Below, piece after piece: positions 11,275 to 22,231 of a stretch of 64,000 nt of DNA (positions within the stretch are counted from its first letter, which is position 1; each line of letters starts with the position of its first letter). The stretch lies in contig JALNQF010000098.1 in assembly GCA_028456385.1 (NCBI GenBank), forward strand, positions 1 through 64,000, given 5' to 3'. The notes below the pieces were generated by a model that was not told where the DNA came from, did not search any database, and worked only from the letters and a program-made list of their open reading frames with translations. Source of the stretch: Ophiosphaerella korrae. Lineage: Eukaryota; Ascomycota; Dothideomycetes; Pleosporales; Phaeosphaeriaceae. The translations under genes and the position numbers were made by a program.

Positions 11275-12101
11275 AAAGTGGAAATTTGGAGCAATAATTA
11301 TGAGGTTGGACATGTTCCATGCGGAAACACGGATGTAATGATGGGATTTCAAACTTGGACTGTAGTTTGTTTGGTGGAGAAGAAGCGGGTCTTGAGATAC
11401 CACAAGTCTAGATTATCATCATTCTAGACTAGCGTTTACAGGGTTCATTTACAAAACAATCTTACCTATCGTTGTGATGACGTGCAATTGAAATATGTAA
11501 GATTTGCAGACGTGCATCCCACGCGAAGTTCTTCGCGGCCGGTATCGGGACGTTACGGGAGAAGACGAACTTTTCAAGGGATGTACCTATTTCTCCCATG
11601 AAAAGGTGACCGAGTAATGACATGAGGTGACAGCATGCTTCCGGAGTAATTAATTCAAGAATGGCAACAACACATTATCGAAATGCTTTTATTCTAATAT
11701 GCCTTTCAAGTACGACAAGATAAAATACCTCCTGGAAACCAAACTGTCAAGCGGATCAATTTCTGTACCTGGTCATACTTGCAAGTTAAGTAGAACCAGC
11801 AAAAAACCATAGCATCCACTTGGATGCACTGCAGTTCTGGGGCCCGGATTGTGAGTGATGCAATGTGGGGTCTTGGCATCGAAGCACAAACTTTGGCCAA
11901 CACGTGAAAGTAGAACTAGTGCGTAGAAAAGGAATCGACGTTCCTTTGTGACTTTCAGACCACATGCCCATTGTTTTCAACCTCATCGCTTGGATTACTG
12001 TGTAGCTTTTGTAGACACAAATTTGTTGTTTCAAATTTGCGAGCTTTCCTTCGAGCATTCCGAAGGTGAACTTGACTCATACTACTGCAACATTTATCGT
12101 C
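11275..12101. other. intergenic region upstream of adenylosuccinate lyase
   Basis: 827 bases with only short, unsupported ORFs on both strands. It holds the 3' end of the acyltransferase transcript and the ADE13 promoter. No RNA gene or repeat recognised. Confidence 0.55.
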
Positions 12102-13734
12102 ATGGCGAACGACACAGATACAGCTCTCGATTTGCAGCAGCAAATTAGTGCCATGAAGCTGAAGATTGGATCTTCCGTCTTTGACTCCTATCAGACGTCT
12201 CTGACTGGGCGTTACTGCTCTGCCGAAATGTCGCAGCTTTTCAGTCAGCGATCGCGCCACTCGACATGGCGCAAACTTTGGCTGTATCTTGCCGAGGCGG
12301 AGAAAGAGCTAGGAATTGAGACGATCAGTGAAGAGGCGTTGAAAGAGATGAGGGAGCATTTAATGGTTACGGATGAGGATTTTGAGATTGCGAGGGTTGA
12401 GGAGAAGAAGAGGAGACATGATGTTATGGCTCATGTGCATGCATTTGGACAGGTTGCTCCCAGCGCAGCGGGTATTATACATTATGGCGTAAGTATAATG
12501 CATCCCTTTGTACTTTCTATGGAACTTGACTTCACTGCCACGTGATTGGCTATTCCCCGACTCCTGAGGTTCAACGAGACTCATCAATTTACAGGCAACG
12601 AGCTGCTATGTTACCGACAACGCTGAGCTCATCCTCATGCGCGACGCCATGAATATTCTTCTCCCCAAACTTGCCAAAGTCATTGCCAACCTCTCTGCCT
12701 TCGCTTTGCAATGGAAGGCCGAGCCCACTCTCGCCTACACCCATCTCCAACCCGCACAGCTCATCACCGTAGGCAAACGTGCCGCCCAATGGGCCCAAGA
12801 TCTCCTCTTCGACCTAGAAGCCATCGAACACGTTCGCTCAGGACTGCAATTCCGCGGCGCTCAAGGCACAACCGGCACACAAGCCTCCTTCCTCGAAATC
12901 TTCGCCAACGACAGCACAAAATGCGACGCGCTCAACGAGCTCCTCTGCAAAAAAGCCGGCTTCCCCTCCTGCTACGCCATCTCCACCCAAACCTACACCC
13001 GCAAAGTCGACCTCCTCGTCTCCAACGCCATCGCCGGCCTCGGCGCCACCGCCCAGAAAATTACAGGCGACATCCGCCACCTCGCCGCATGGAAAGAACT
13101 CGAGGAGCCGTTTGAAAAAGACCAAATCGGCAGCTCAGCCATGGCCTACAAGCGCAACCCCATGCGCAGCGAACGCATCTACTCTCTAGCCCGCAGCCTC
13201 CTCTCCAAGCCGCAGAACTTCGCCGCCACGCTATCCGACCAATGGATGGAGCGCACCCTCGACGACAGCGCAATCCGCCGCATCGACATCCCCGAGATGT
13301 TCCTGCTCGCCGACGCCATCCTGCTCAGCCTCGACAACGTCACCGCAGGGCTCGTCGTGTACCCGCGCCGCGTCAATGCGCGCGTCCAGGAGGAACTGCC
13401 CTTTATGATCACCGAGTCCATCATCATGCGGCTTGTGGCCAAGGGCGTGTCGCGCCAGGAGGCCCATGAGCAGATCCGCGTCCTGAGCCATGAGGCCGGC
13501 GCCCAGGTCAAGAATGAGGGCAAAGGCAATGATCTTGTCGAGCGGATCCGCGGGAATCCGTTTTTCGAGCCGATTTGGCCGGATTTGGAGGGCATGTTGG
13601 ATGCAAAGTTGTATACGGGGCGGAGCGCGGAGATTGTGGAGCGGTTTTGTGGCCATGGGGGCGTTTTGGCGCAGAAGTTGGGGGCGTATAAGGGGTATAT
13701 TGAGGGGGCGGGGGTTGCCGAGTTGAATGTGTGA
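12102..13734 (+). CDS. ADE13: adenylosuccinate lyase
   Basis: Exons 12102-12488 and 12595-13734 give 508 residues; the 106-bp intron starts GTAAGT and ends TTTACAG in phase 0. The enzyme cleaves SAICAR and adenylosuccinate, releasing fumarate, at two steps of purine synthesis. Family marks: [18 protein letters not shown] near the N-terminus, [15 protein letters not shown] with the conserved His, [22 protein letters not shown] with the catalytic His, GTTGTQASF and the fumarase/lyase signature [16 protein letters not shown]. The length is near the usual ~480 for fungi. Codon use in exon 2 is markedly GC-rich at third positions, more than in neighbours. Confidence 0.97.
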
Positions 13735-14029
13735 GTGGAGATAAAAAGAAAAGTTTGAGGGATTGGGAGGCGATAACGTGATAATAAAAAAAGGGTATAC
13801 ATTTCAAATCATGATAATTTTGCAATCATGCTAGACGGTGGTGTTGTCTAGGAACCATGATGCCATCCATCTACTCGAGACTCCTACTTGCCTTGCCTAC
13901 CTACTTACTCTACAATGGAAATAGAAATGGGAAATGGTCATTAGCCGTGGGAGTCAGGGCACGCTCCTCTCAAACACATGCGAACCCCTAAAAGAAAACC
14001 ATCATGTACAAGAAAAATGCTCAAGTCGC

Positions 14030-15412
14030 TCAATACGCATCTCCAAAAATCTCCTTCGGACTTTGAACCATGTCCTCTCTCAATGCGGCCATCCTCCTCC
14101 CCTCGAGTTTGTTCGCCGCCTTGCGGTCTTTCTTCGACACGAGGTGCGGTGTCACGGGCGTGATGGGTGTGAAGGGCATGTAAGGCGAGTATGGGGTGAA
14201 GGGGACACCAGTCTTTGGTGTCGTCATGCTAAGCTTGTCGACACGGCGGTCTAGCACCGTGGTTTGAATACCGGGAGATCGCAGAGGCTCTGCGAAACTG
14301 CGCAGTGGTAGAGAGGCATTGGATGAGGATGCGGATTTGGTGAGGGTGATGCCCGGCGTGGTGCTACTTGCGGAGCCAATGCGTTGGGGTGCAGGGTGGG
14401 GAAGGGGCTGGACGCTGTCGAGCTCTTCAGGGTCGTAGGGGGTTGTGGGGGTATTTTGTTGGGTGGGTGGTGAAGGGGGTGCGCCCCGTTGGTAGAAGCT
14501 TGGGGTAAGCGGGGTATGCGCCTCATCGTTGGAGTCTACCCCAGGATATTTCTGCACGGGCCCTGAGATGCGGAGATTCTTGAGGTTGAAGCGCGTAGAC
14601 TTGCTGCTGGCGCTTGCGTTGGAGGCCTGAGAGCGCTTAGAGACTATGCTGCGTGGGCTTGCCGGTGGGTGATGAGCTCGTGAGCGGTCGTGGGGCATAG
14701 GCGCAGTCCTTGGTCCATTGTGATAACCTGGAGGATAGATGACTTTTACTGGAGAGATTGGACCATCATCGTTGGTTTGGGAGCGGGTGGTACTGATTGC
14801 TGACGGTCGTCTTCGCTCGCTGGCGCTGGGCCTCTGCTCTACTTCGCTCACGTTGGTGTTGGAGGCATTCTTGATCGCATCGTGATCCATGACGGCAGCA
14901 TACAAGCGCTCCATGTCGGCTTGCGCGCGCGAGTTGTGGTCGTCAATGACTTTCTGGTCAAAGGATGTTGGCGACCCAACCACTGGGCTATGCGGGCTGG
15001 TGACGTTGGGATCACTCTTCTTGAACTTTCTTAGCCACGAGGTAGCCGAGCGAGCTGATGGAGGGGGAGAGGCCAGAGGAGCTGTCCTGAGGGTAGGCTT
15101 GACAGGACCGTTCTGAAGCTCTAGCTCTAGGGCCTTTGGGGGGTTGAGGGCCCTTCTTCGCATTTTTTTGCCGATGGTGAGGAGCAGGATCCCCCAGATA
15201 AGTACACAGCCAACGTAGCCGCCGACGACGCCAGCGATATCAAAGGGCAAACGGCTCGGGTCTCGAGATGCGTATTGTGAAGCAGGTGGGCCGTCTGCAG
15301 GCGCTGGGGCAGAATCCTTGTAGTTGTTCCTGAAATCGTAGGGAATGGCGGCGGCTTTTGAAACGAGCAAAATCAATGACAAGAGAGATGGAGGCAAAAT
15401 TCCATCCAGCAT
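14030..15412 (-). CDS. single-pass membrane protein with long Ser/Pro-rich cytosolic tail
   Basis: One frame of 460 residues. A signal peptide (about 1-22, ending KAAAIP) is followed by a short extracellular Pro/Ala segment, one membrane span (about 58-80, IAGVVGGYVGCVLIWGILLL), a KKMRRR stop-transfer cluster and ~375 cytosolic residues rich in Ser, Pro and Thr. Denser and probably conserved blocks are SWLRKFKKSDPNV, the VIDDHNSRAQADMERLYAAV region (about 163-185, helical) and the C-terminal RRMAALREDMVQSPKEIFGD. I do not know the family. The many S/TP sites suggest a phosphorylated adaptor tail; that is inference. The C-terminus is close to the window-local 13.7-14.0 kb gap shared with ADE13 (convergent). 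Confidence 0.78.
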   Translation of the reverse strand: MLDGILPPSLLSLILLVSKAAAIPYDFRNNYKDSAPAPADGPPASQYASRDPSRLPFDIAGVVGGYVGCVLIWGILLLTIGKKMRRRALNPPKALELELQNGPVKPTLRTAPLASPPPSARSATSWLRKFKKSDPNVTSPHSPVVGSPTSFDQKVIDDHNSRAQADMERLYAAVMDHDAIKNASNTNVSEVEQRPSASERRRPSAISTTRSQTNDDGPISPVKVIYPPGYHNGPRTAPMPHDRSRAHHPPASPRSIVSKRSQASNASASSKSTRFNLKNLRISGPVQKYPGVDSNDEAHTPLTPSFYQRGAPPSPPTQQNTPTTPYDPEELDSVQPLPHPAPQRIGSASSTTPGITLTKSASSSNASLPLRSFAEPLRSPGIQTTVLDRRVDKLSMTTPKTGVPFTPYSPYMPFTPITPVTPHLVSKKDRKAANKLEGRRMAALREDMVQSPKEIFGDAY

Positions 15413-16732
15413 GATTGAGGCAGAGGTGATGTGGGAGGGGTGATAATATTCAGTCGGGCTCTTGAGCGACGATCAAGGTGCGCTGCAGGCCCAAAGTCGC
15501 GCCTCTCCCGACAGAAAGGTACCGGGTGAATTAAAGGGTGTAACAGCAGGCGACATGCTGATATGAGAGTTGGGCGGCTGCCCCATGTGTATTTGTGGCC
15601 AAGTGTGATGGCTGGTCCAAGGTGTTGAGCCATGTGATTGGCGAGGCCGTATCGAGGGCAGAGAGGGGGGCGTCCAGTCGTTGCACGGGATACGCGCTGA
15701 GGCGGGGGCCCCAGTATGCGCGCTAACATGCTCCCAGCCGGCGACGGAGCGGGTCTGTCGACTGCTATTCTGGAATGGGGAGATGCGTAATCCCGTGGCC
15801 GAGCATCACACAATAAATTCTAGGAATGGCCGGTGAGCCTGCTTGGTTGTGTGGTTGTGTGGTTGTGTTGCAGGCATGGCAGCCAGTCTTGTTTCAACGC
15901 CTGGGTTGGTAGGCACCGCTGCCAAACGCGCCCGTCGTAGAGAAACATGTTTTGTCGGCTGCGGCCCAATACCAGGACCTGCTGCTCTTTGGCTGGCATG
16001 GTAGAGGCTGCACGGCCGATCTGGCTGCCCACGAGTGGCACAGTCAGCGGGAAGAGACGGTCCGCTCGCATGAACGTCGGCCCCTGCCACTCACAAATTC
16101 TATTACTCTCTGCCGCCCTCCTATTGGCTGCGATTTTGTTTCTCTAAGCGCCCATTACGCGGATCAGCCTCCAGTCACCTCATCACATCTATTCGTCACA
16201 AAGCCACCCGTGACCCGACCATCCACAAGCGGTAGCTACAAGGCCGCCAACTTCGCACCGAAGAATCCCTACAAGAGCCTGGCCTTTGTCATTATTTTAC
16301 GCCAGCCTGCCCACGCTTTCATGCTGATGCATGCTGTCACCAAGTTATGCAGCACTAGCAACGCATTTTCACGCCGCATCACCGCCATCTCGCGTGACTG
16401 TGACGGAGATTGGTGGTTGCAACTATTCTCGATGAGATATGCATCGTTAGCACACCAGCGATTCGCCAGCGCCAATTGATCGCAGCTCATCGCACAGAAG
16501 CAAGGTGGGCGTTATCCATGGGGGTGATAAGGTATGCATTGATAGATTGTCTTCGTCTGTCCGTCATATCGATATCACTACCTAAGAATGCATCGTCGGA
16601 TGCCGAATTAGCGAACGCTAGCACACATATCTGTCTTGAATTGGGCAATGAGAGCTTACCCTGCCAGTATCACGTATCACAGTGCTTCATCCATGTGCTC
16701 GTGGTGCACACCTTTAGTCCATCCGTGTCGCT
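15413..16732. other. intergenic region, no feature recognised
   Basis: 1.3 kb between the start of the membrane protein and the 3' end of NTR1. It has a GTGTGGTTGTGTGG-like short repeat near 15845-15870. ORFs here have no family content. Confidence 0.55.
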
Positions 16733-18826
16733 TCACCTCCCCTCGGCTTTTGCGATGAGTCCTTGATCCAGACCCATTGGCTCCCACAGGCTCTTCTCCT
16801 TTCTATTCTGCACCCACAGAATGTCCCCCTTGAGATAGGCAACCGCGCCTCCTCTACCGGTTGCGCTTGCAGTGACCCTGAACAGCGGTAACCCGGTTGT
16901 ATCATGTGCTTCGCGTAGTGGTATCATCAATAGATTCTCTTCGGCACAGAACTCCTCGACTACATCCTTGAAGGTCATCTCTTCCACCTCTGGAGCAGGC
17001 CGAGGGGGTTCTTTGTTGATGGATTTGGAAAATTGAGGCGTCTCAGGAGTTGCACTTTCAATGCGCGGCGCAGGCAGATCAGTCAATCTCGCAGCCCCAA
17101 GATCAAGAGCTTGGTTAATGAGCGTATATGCTTCGTCCCAACATGAGGCGACCGACGGCAAAGCATTGATGTCAGCTTTCAGAATCTCGCCCCGCCACCA
17201 TTCTATCCACTTTTCAACTTCAGTGAATACTACCTCCTCGCTTGATAGCCATTGGTGGATGATGTCGAGGAATTTGGGGAAGAACTGGGCCTTTAGAAGT
17301 TCGCCAATAGCCTGATTTGATATAAGACCTTTCCAGGCAAAGATAGCCTCAAGAGGCGCAAGGTCCTGCTCTGCCGGATTGACCTCGAAGCTGTCCCGTA
17401 AGTAGGCAGCGAATCGTGGTAGCAGATGCGCTGTAAGAAGATGGTCAAACTCGGCTTTGAAAACCTTCTTCCACGTCCCCATCCCGGTCAGTGGGCCCCG
17501 GGAGAGATCCATGGATTGTAGTGCGTGCCGAAGCTTTCGCTTCACTTCAGCAACTAGGCCTGAGCCCTTTGGATCCAGGTCGGCTGCTTTGAGGTAAGGG
17601 AGCCATTCCAGTATCCAGGTATGTGGGCTCTTCTTGGATTTGCGTGGATTCCATTCGTGGACCGCCGTGGAAAGCTTTTGCGTAATCTGTTGTAAGACCC
17701 TGTTTGCAACGAAGGGTGGTAATACTGGAGACCAGGCGTCCAGAAGATGCACCATTGGATGAGGGTCCTTCACATCCCATTGTGTCACCGCAGAGCTCAC
17801 TATTGGCAACCAGAGCTTCAGCATCATAGTTTCGTAAGATGAAGTAGTGCCGCGCTTGATTGCTTCCCCTTCATCCACAGTTGTGCGCGTAACCAAAGCC
17901 TCCGAAGGGTGGGTGTATGCCGTTATTCTCCTACTTTGTGGTTGTATGATATCTGCGAGTTCTGAGAAAGATGCTACCACTTCCTCGAGCGCGTTTTCTA
18001 GTGGAGACCAGGATGATACCTTGTCAGAAAAGTATGGATATATAACGGCAATCGATTCGCGATGTAAGGGTTTCGAAGGATAAGCAGCACGCAGCTCTTT
18101 GAGGCCTTCGCATGTGTTGTTGAGTGAGGTGTCGCGCAGTGATTGTAGCTTTGCGCGTATGTCCTCTGCCTCGTCCATTTGCCGTTCTAGCGCTTCCAAC
18201 TCCTTCTCCAAAGCCCACTGTTGGGCAGGAATTGTATCTGATTCAATCTGTATTTCTTCAAAAGCCTCGGCGAAGCTGTTTAGATCTCGGCGCACGCGTG
18301 CTTGGAGGGAACTCTCGAAAGGTACGACATTGGTGCCACGGAGAGACACGCCTGAAGTGGGAGTTGATGCGCCGGTGGTTGCATCGATGATGGATTGTAG
18401 CGCAAGCGGCACATGCATGCCAGCTGCCTCCATCTCAAATACAGTCTTCTTGGGTCTTGGTGCTGCTATGCGCGCCTCTCCTTTGGCCGCCGCCGCTTTC
18501 TTCTTTCTCTCCCGGCGCTCCTCTTCTGATGAATCCAAATATTCTTCGCCATTCGCTTCTGCCTTCTTACGCTCTTCGCGCTTTTGTTGCTCACTCTTCT
18601 CAGCGACAATACCAACGCCGCCTTTGGTGCCTCGCATGACAACCTGGATGGGCTCCGATATACCCTCTCCTTCTCGACCTAGGCCGCCATCTCCCTTGTA
18701 GCCCATCTTGGCCAGCATCTTCGCGCCGAAGCCCGACTTGAGCTTTGCGCTGCCATCGTCCAGCTTGGCCTTCTTCTTTGGTTCTTGTCGAAACGTGCGC
18801 TTGCGCTTCTGACCATCGCCGTCCAT
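16733..18826 (-). CDS. NTR1: G-patch spliceosome disassembly factor Ntr1/TFIP11-like
   Basis: 697 residues from the ATG at 18826 (MDGDGQKRKRTFRQ); an in-frame ATG 26 codons upstream is less likely because the intervening residues look like leader. The G-patch is at about residues 30-75 (SGFGAKMLAKMGYKGDGGLG). It is followed by a charged helical region, then the GCFC-type domain typical of Tuftelin-interacting protein 11, with WTP/WSPVLPPF-like family blocks and the C-terminal FCAEENLLMIPLRE...GLPLFRV. Homologues (yeast Ntr1/Spp382, human TFIP11) recruit and activate the helicase Prp43 to release lariat introns. No intron is seen. It is head to head with 19130 over 303 bp. Confidence 0.92.
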   Translation of the reverse strand: MDGDGQKRKRTFRQEPKKKAKLDDGSAKLKSGFGAKMLAKMGYKGDGGLGREGEGISEPIQVVMRGTKGGVGIVAEKSEQQKREERKKAEANGEEYLDSSEEERRERKKKAAAAKGEARIAAPRPKKTVFEMEAAGMHVPLALQSIIDATTGASTPTSGVSLRGTNVVPFESSLQARVRRDLNSFAEAFEEIQIESDTIPAQQWALEKELEALERQMDEAEDIRAKLQSLRDTSLNNTCEGLKELRAAYPSKPLHRESIAVIYPYFSDKVSSWSPLENALEEVVASFSELADIIQPQSRRITAYTHPSEALVTRTTVDEGEAIKRGTTSSYETMMLKLWLPIVSSAVTQWDVKDPHPMVHLLDAWSPVLPPFVANRVLQQITQKLSTAVHEWNPRKSKKSPHTWILEWLPYLKAADLDPKGSGLVAEVKRKLRHALQSMDLSRGPLTGMGTWKKVFKAEFDHLLTAHLLPRFAAYLRDSFEVNPAEQDLAPLEAIFAWKGLISNQAIGELLKAQFFPKFLDIIHQWLSSEEVVFTEVEKWIEWWRGEILKADINALPSVASCWDEAYTLINQALDLGAARLTDLPAPRIESATPETPQFSKSINKEPPRPAPEVEEMTFKDVVEEFCAEENLLMIPLREAHDTTGLPLFRVTASATGRGGAVAYLKGDILWVQNRKEKSLWEPMGLDQGLIAKAEGR

Positions 18827-19129
18827 GCTGGCTGGTATTGCGCGGTTGTCCCGAGTCCGAATGTGAAGTGTGGTAAATTGTAGTGATGTGCGCGTTGATA
18901 TCACAGGTAGAAGGTGATGGCCACTCGAAAACGTGACTGGCTAGGCTGCCAAGAAACCGTTGGGTCCGACGGCCCCTTGCGGGCGATGCCGGCTATTATT
19001 GGAAGGCTGAAGGCCAACGGGGGAAACACCCATGTTTGTTTCGGTGCAACTGATACCTACTATAACACACCACACGACTTTTTCCCCTTTACCTGTATCA
19101 CCAGAAATACACACATCGATACTGCCGTG
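18827..19129. promoter_or_regulatory. divergent promoter region, NTR1 / 19130 gene
   Basis: 303 bases between opposite starts. The + strand frame is open through this stretch from 18914, but it lacks family-like sequence and would overlap the NTR1 leader. Confidence 0.5.
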
Positions 19130-22100
19130 ATGGCTTCCCCGCCGCCTGTTGCTCAGCCTGTCGCTACTCGATCTCCCAAGAAGAGCAATGGCGGCCTGCG
19201 TCATCCGGTTCCGGATCTACAATCGCTGCAAGGGGCCTACGTTAGCAACATTGAACGCCTGGAGGAGCATGCCGAGCGCATGAGCGAGGCCGGCTCTGAC
19301 CTTGGAGAAGAGATACGCAAGCTGCACACCGAACTGAAGCGATCAGATAGCCGGCGCAGGTCATTTGACGAGCTTACCCGCCAATTCAGCACCCGAAGCC
19401 GTAACGTTTCGACTAGCTCCCATGCCAACTCGATCGTCGATGTGAATGGCGCTGCCAGGTGGGGTGGTTACTCGCCAGGAGGCTATATAACATCACCAGT
19501 AGGCTCCCTGCGCTCAGGCTCCTGGTCCAACGCACCCGGGGGTTCGTCTCAGCAGCGCCAACGCTCTGAGTCGAAAGCCTCTCGGCTGGGCCAGGTCGTG
19601 CATCCAGACGAAGTGATAGACGATAGAAATAACTCCATTTCCAATTCTCCACCACAAAACACTCGCAAGGTCTCATCCTTCACCCGAAAATATGATGAGA
19701 TTGCGAACGAGCTTCGAGACGAGCTGCGACACAACATCATACTTGACCCACACGCAGATAATGGCGACCAACGCCATTCAGATGAATACCGCCAATACGC
19801 ACGTCACCATGACTACCAGGACAGGCCGCCTACTGCCGCCTCAACCGACACCACTCGACAAGCACGAACGCTTTGGCAGGACTTTGACGGGGTACACTGT
19901 CCAGATACGGTGCCAGAGGAAGAATCTACGCCACCACCTACCAACCATAGTCGGCACTCATCTTACAATGACATGAAGCCGTCACACGAACTTCCCCCTC
20001 ACGGAGCGCCACCACCAGATGACGATATGGTATTCTATCCTGCCCCCGTGCCCAGAATGTTGAATCTTCCAAAACGGCTGTCGCAACTACCCACGGCTGA
20101 CGTACAAGCACGTCGTCGCACACAACTTCTCGATTCTATGCAGGCCGAGAACAGGAAATCGGCAGCTTTCCCTAGCAATACCACGGGTGAGGCCCCAAAA
20201 CCCACAAGACAGAATCGAAAAAGTTTAGCGGGTCTTCCACCTCAGCTACGAGCGAGCGCCTACTTTGATCAAGTCACCCCCGCACAGGAGTTTGCAGTCC
20301 AAGGAGAGTCTGCCGAAGATACTCTAGATAGCATTTTAAATGCTTCAGCACGTGCGCCAGTCTCTGCTTTCACCGATCATCCTTTTGCCGGAAATGTTGG
20401 CAAAGATGTATATGCACCGCCAGAGCACAAACGGCAGCTGTCTAAACTTCCTGATCTACCGCCAACCCTGGAAGAAACGAAGAGGCGAAGTTCGTTTAAT
20501 ATGCTTGATACAAAGCGTAACTCGCACGGTGACCCACTTAACAAGCTAAAGAAACGTAATAGCTCTGCAGACATGAATCTACTTGTCGTCAAGGCAAGCG
20601 AGAATCGAATGAGCCTCGGTGCCGAGCTCGATGAACACGAGGAGCATGCCAGAGGCCCTGCAAACCAAGATGATGACACACTCACACGAAGGTCCCTTGA
20701 TGACCAGGATAGGCGCAATCCAGATGATGTATATGATGAAGAACATGTAGATGACGAATTGGATCCAGAGGAGGACGAGAAGGAGGACGAGCAGGAGGAG
20801 GAACAACAGTTTGGAGCACCCACTACGCTGCTGGCTGAACTCCAATTACGCAAAGCAAAGCAAAAGACCCGAAATATGAACTACGTCACTCTAGTCGAAC
20901 AAGGGAATATGCCCACCCATAGAACGCTTCTTGAGCTTGACGATATGGCTGAGAAGGAAAAGCAAAAGCGCCTCAAGAAGAAAGTTAATTTGGCCTGGGA
21001 GGCGCAGGAAGATAGCGACTCCGAGGATGACGTACCATTGGGAGTCTTGTATAAGCAGAATCACAACCCTGAATGGGACCGCCCATTAGGTCTCATTGCT
21101 CAGCGAGAACTTGAAGATCAGGAACCACTTAGCCGTCGTCGCGCCAGACTCCATGCTGCGAACCCAAACAAGCACGTACTACGTCCGTCACCCAATCAAC
21201 CTCATATCACCGTGCCCCCCACAACGACTACACCGGGGCCAGAAACTGATGAAGAGGAGGGCGAGACTTTGGGTGAGCGTATGCGCCGCCTGCGGGAGAA
21301 GAAGGAGCTCGATGCAGCACTAGGCGCTGATATCCGCAAGAGCACGATAAGCCTTGATTTTGCAAGTGAGATGATGAGCAAGCTTGGTGTTCAGGAGGGA
21401 ACGGATGCAGAGAAAGGCGCGCCCCAGCCCACACCATCTCCAGGCGTTGATGAGGAAGAGACTCTAGGTCAACGCCGCGCGCGTCTGCAAGCTGAAGCGG
21501 CCGCGCGTGGTGATGCTCCTCCAGCAGCTCGTCCCGGTCTCCATGGAGGTTTCAGCATGGCCGACGTCCTCTCAGCCAACCCAATCGACATGCACAACCA
21601 AGCTCGCAAGGTATCAGACCAGCAACTCGTCTCCCATCTTGCACAAGGCAGCCTCCTACAGCAAAATGTCGTCGCCGAGGAACGCCGGAAAGTCGAACGT
21701 ATGAACCAGAACATGCGGTCCTCCAGCTTCGGCGCCTACGATCCGCTCATTCGCGCTGCATCTGAGAAGAACGACGACGATCAACCACTCGCCCTCAAGA
21801 TCCAAGCATACAAGAACAAAATGGCTGGCATAGGAGTCCCACCACCCCAGCCCCCAGCAAACCCAATGTTCAATAATATGTCATCCATGAACCTCGCCGG
21901 CCACCGCGATTCCGTGATGCCCAACCAAACCATGGGCATGAACAACATGAACATGCAAATGGGTATGATGTCCACGCCCAACCTCGGCATGATGCAGCAG
22001 CAGCAAATGATGCCTATGGGCATGATGGGCATGCAACCTCAAATGGGCATGCAAATGCCCATGGGAATGCACCAGCCCTCTATGATGAACATGAACATGC

Positions 22101-22231
22101 CAATGGGTATGCCAATGAATGGCATGATGGGTATGCCGATGGGCATGCAGATGAACGGCATGATGATGCCGCCCATGGATCCCAGACAGCGCGACCAGAT
22201 CGATCGGTGGATGTCGGGTATCCAGCACTAG
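19130..22231 (+). CDS. large disordered protein with Met-rich C-terminus
   Basis: I choose ATG 19130 (MASPPPVAQPVATRSPKK), giving 1033 residues; the frame is open further upstream to an ATG at 18917, but that part looks untranslated. An N-terminal helical block (about 28-65, LQGAYVSNIERLEEHAERM) is followed by Ser/Arg-rich disorder, then a highly acidic run (about 535-560), then a helical region with two related motifs, ETLGERMRRLREKKEL and ETLGQRRARLQAEAAA (about 705 and 775). The final ~115 residues are built from Met-Gly, Met-Pro and Met-Asn units. The family is anonymous to me. Coiled-coil-like stretches suggest a scaffold; no enzyme motif is seen. Confidence 0.8.
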   Translation: MASPPPVAQPVATRSPKKSNGGLRHPVPDLQSLQGAYVSNIERLEEHAERMSEAGSDLGEEIRKLHTELKRSDSRRRSFDELTRQFSTRSRNVSTSSHANSIVDVNGAARWGGYSPGGYITSPVGSLRSGSWSNAPGGSSQQRQRSESKASRLGQVVHPDEVIDDRNNSISNSPPQNTRKVSSFTRKYDEIANELRDELRHNIILDPHADNGDQRHSDEYRQYARHHDYQDRPPTAASTDTTRQARTLWQDFDGVHCPDTVPEEESTPPPTNHSRHSSYNDMKPSHELPPHGAPPPDDDMVFYPAPVPRMLNLPKRLSQLPTADVQARRRTQLLDSMQAENRKSAAFPSNTTGEAPKPTRQNRKSLAGLPPQLRASAYFDQVTPAQEFAVQGESAEDTLDSILNASARAPVSAFTDHPFAGNVGKDVYAPPEHKRQLSKLPDLPPTLEETKRRSSFNMLDTKRNSHGDPLNKLKKRNSSADMNLLVVKASENRMSLGAELDEHEEHARGPANQDDDTLTRRSLDDQDRRNPDDVYDEEHVDDELDPEEDEKEDEQEEEQQFGAPTTLLAELQLRKAKQKTRNMNYVTLVEQGNMPTHRTLLELDDMAEKEKQKRLKKKVNLAWEAQEDSDSEDDVPLGVLYKQNHNPEWDRPLGLIAQRELEDQEPLSRRRARLHAANPNKHVLRPSPNQPHITVPPTTTTPGPETDEEEGETLGERMRRLREKKELDAALGADIRKSTISLDFASEMMSKLGVQEGTDAEKGAPQPTPSPGVDEEETLGQRRARLQAEAAARGDAPPAARPGLHGGFSMADVLSANPIDMHNQARKVSDQQLVSHLAQGSLLQQNVVAEERRKVERMNQNMRSSSFGAYDPLIRAASEKNDDDQPLALKIQAYKNKMAGIGVPPPQPPANPMFNNMSSMNLAGHRDSVMPNQTMGMNNMNMQMGMMSTPNLGMMQQQQMMPMGMMGMQPQMGMQMPMGMHQPSMMNMNMPMGMPMNGMMGMPMGMQMNGMMMPPMDPRQRDQIDRWMSGIQH

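Noticed and set aside
12838..13802. Several long minus-strand ORFs within ADE13
   Set aside because: Shadows caused by GC-rich third positions in a clearly coding exon.
15952..16479. 175-codon + strand ORF
   Set aside because: No recognisable family, signal or coding-like composition; it lies in the intergenic region upstream of a divergent gene.
21881..22228. His-rich minus-strand ORF
   Set aside because: It is the antisense shadow of the Met-rich tail (ATG codons read as CAT).
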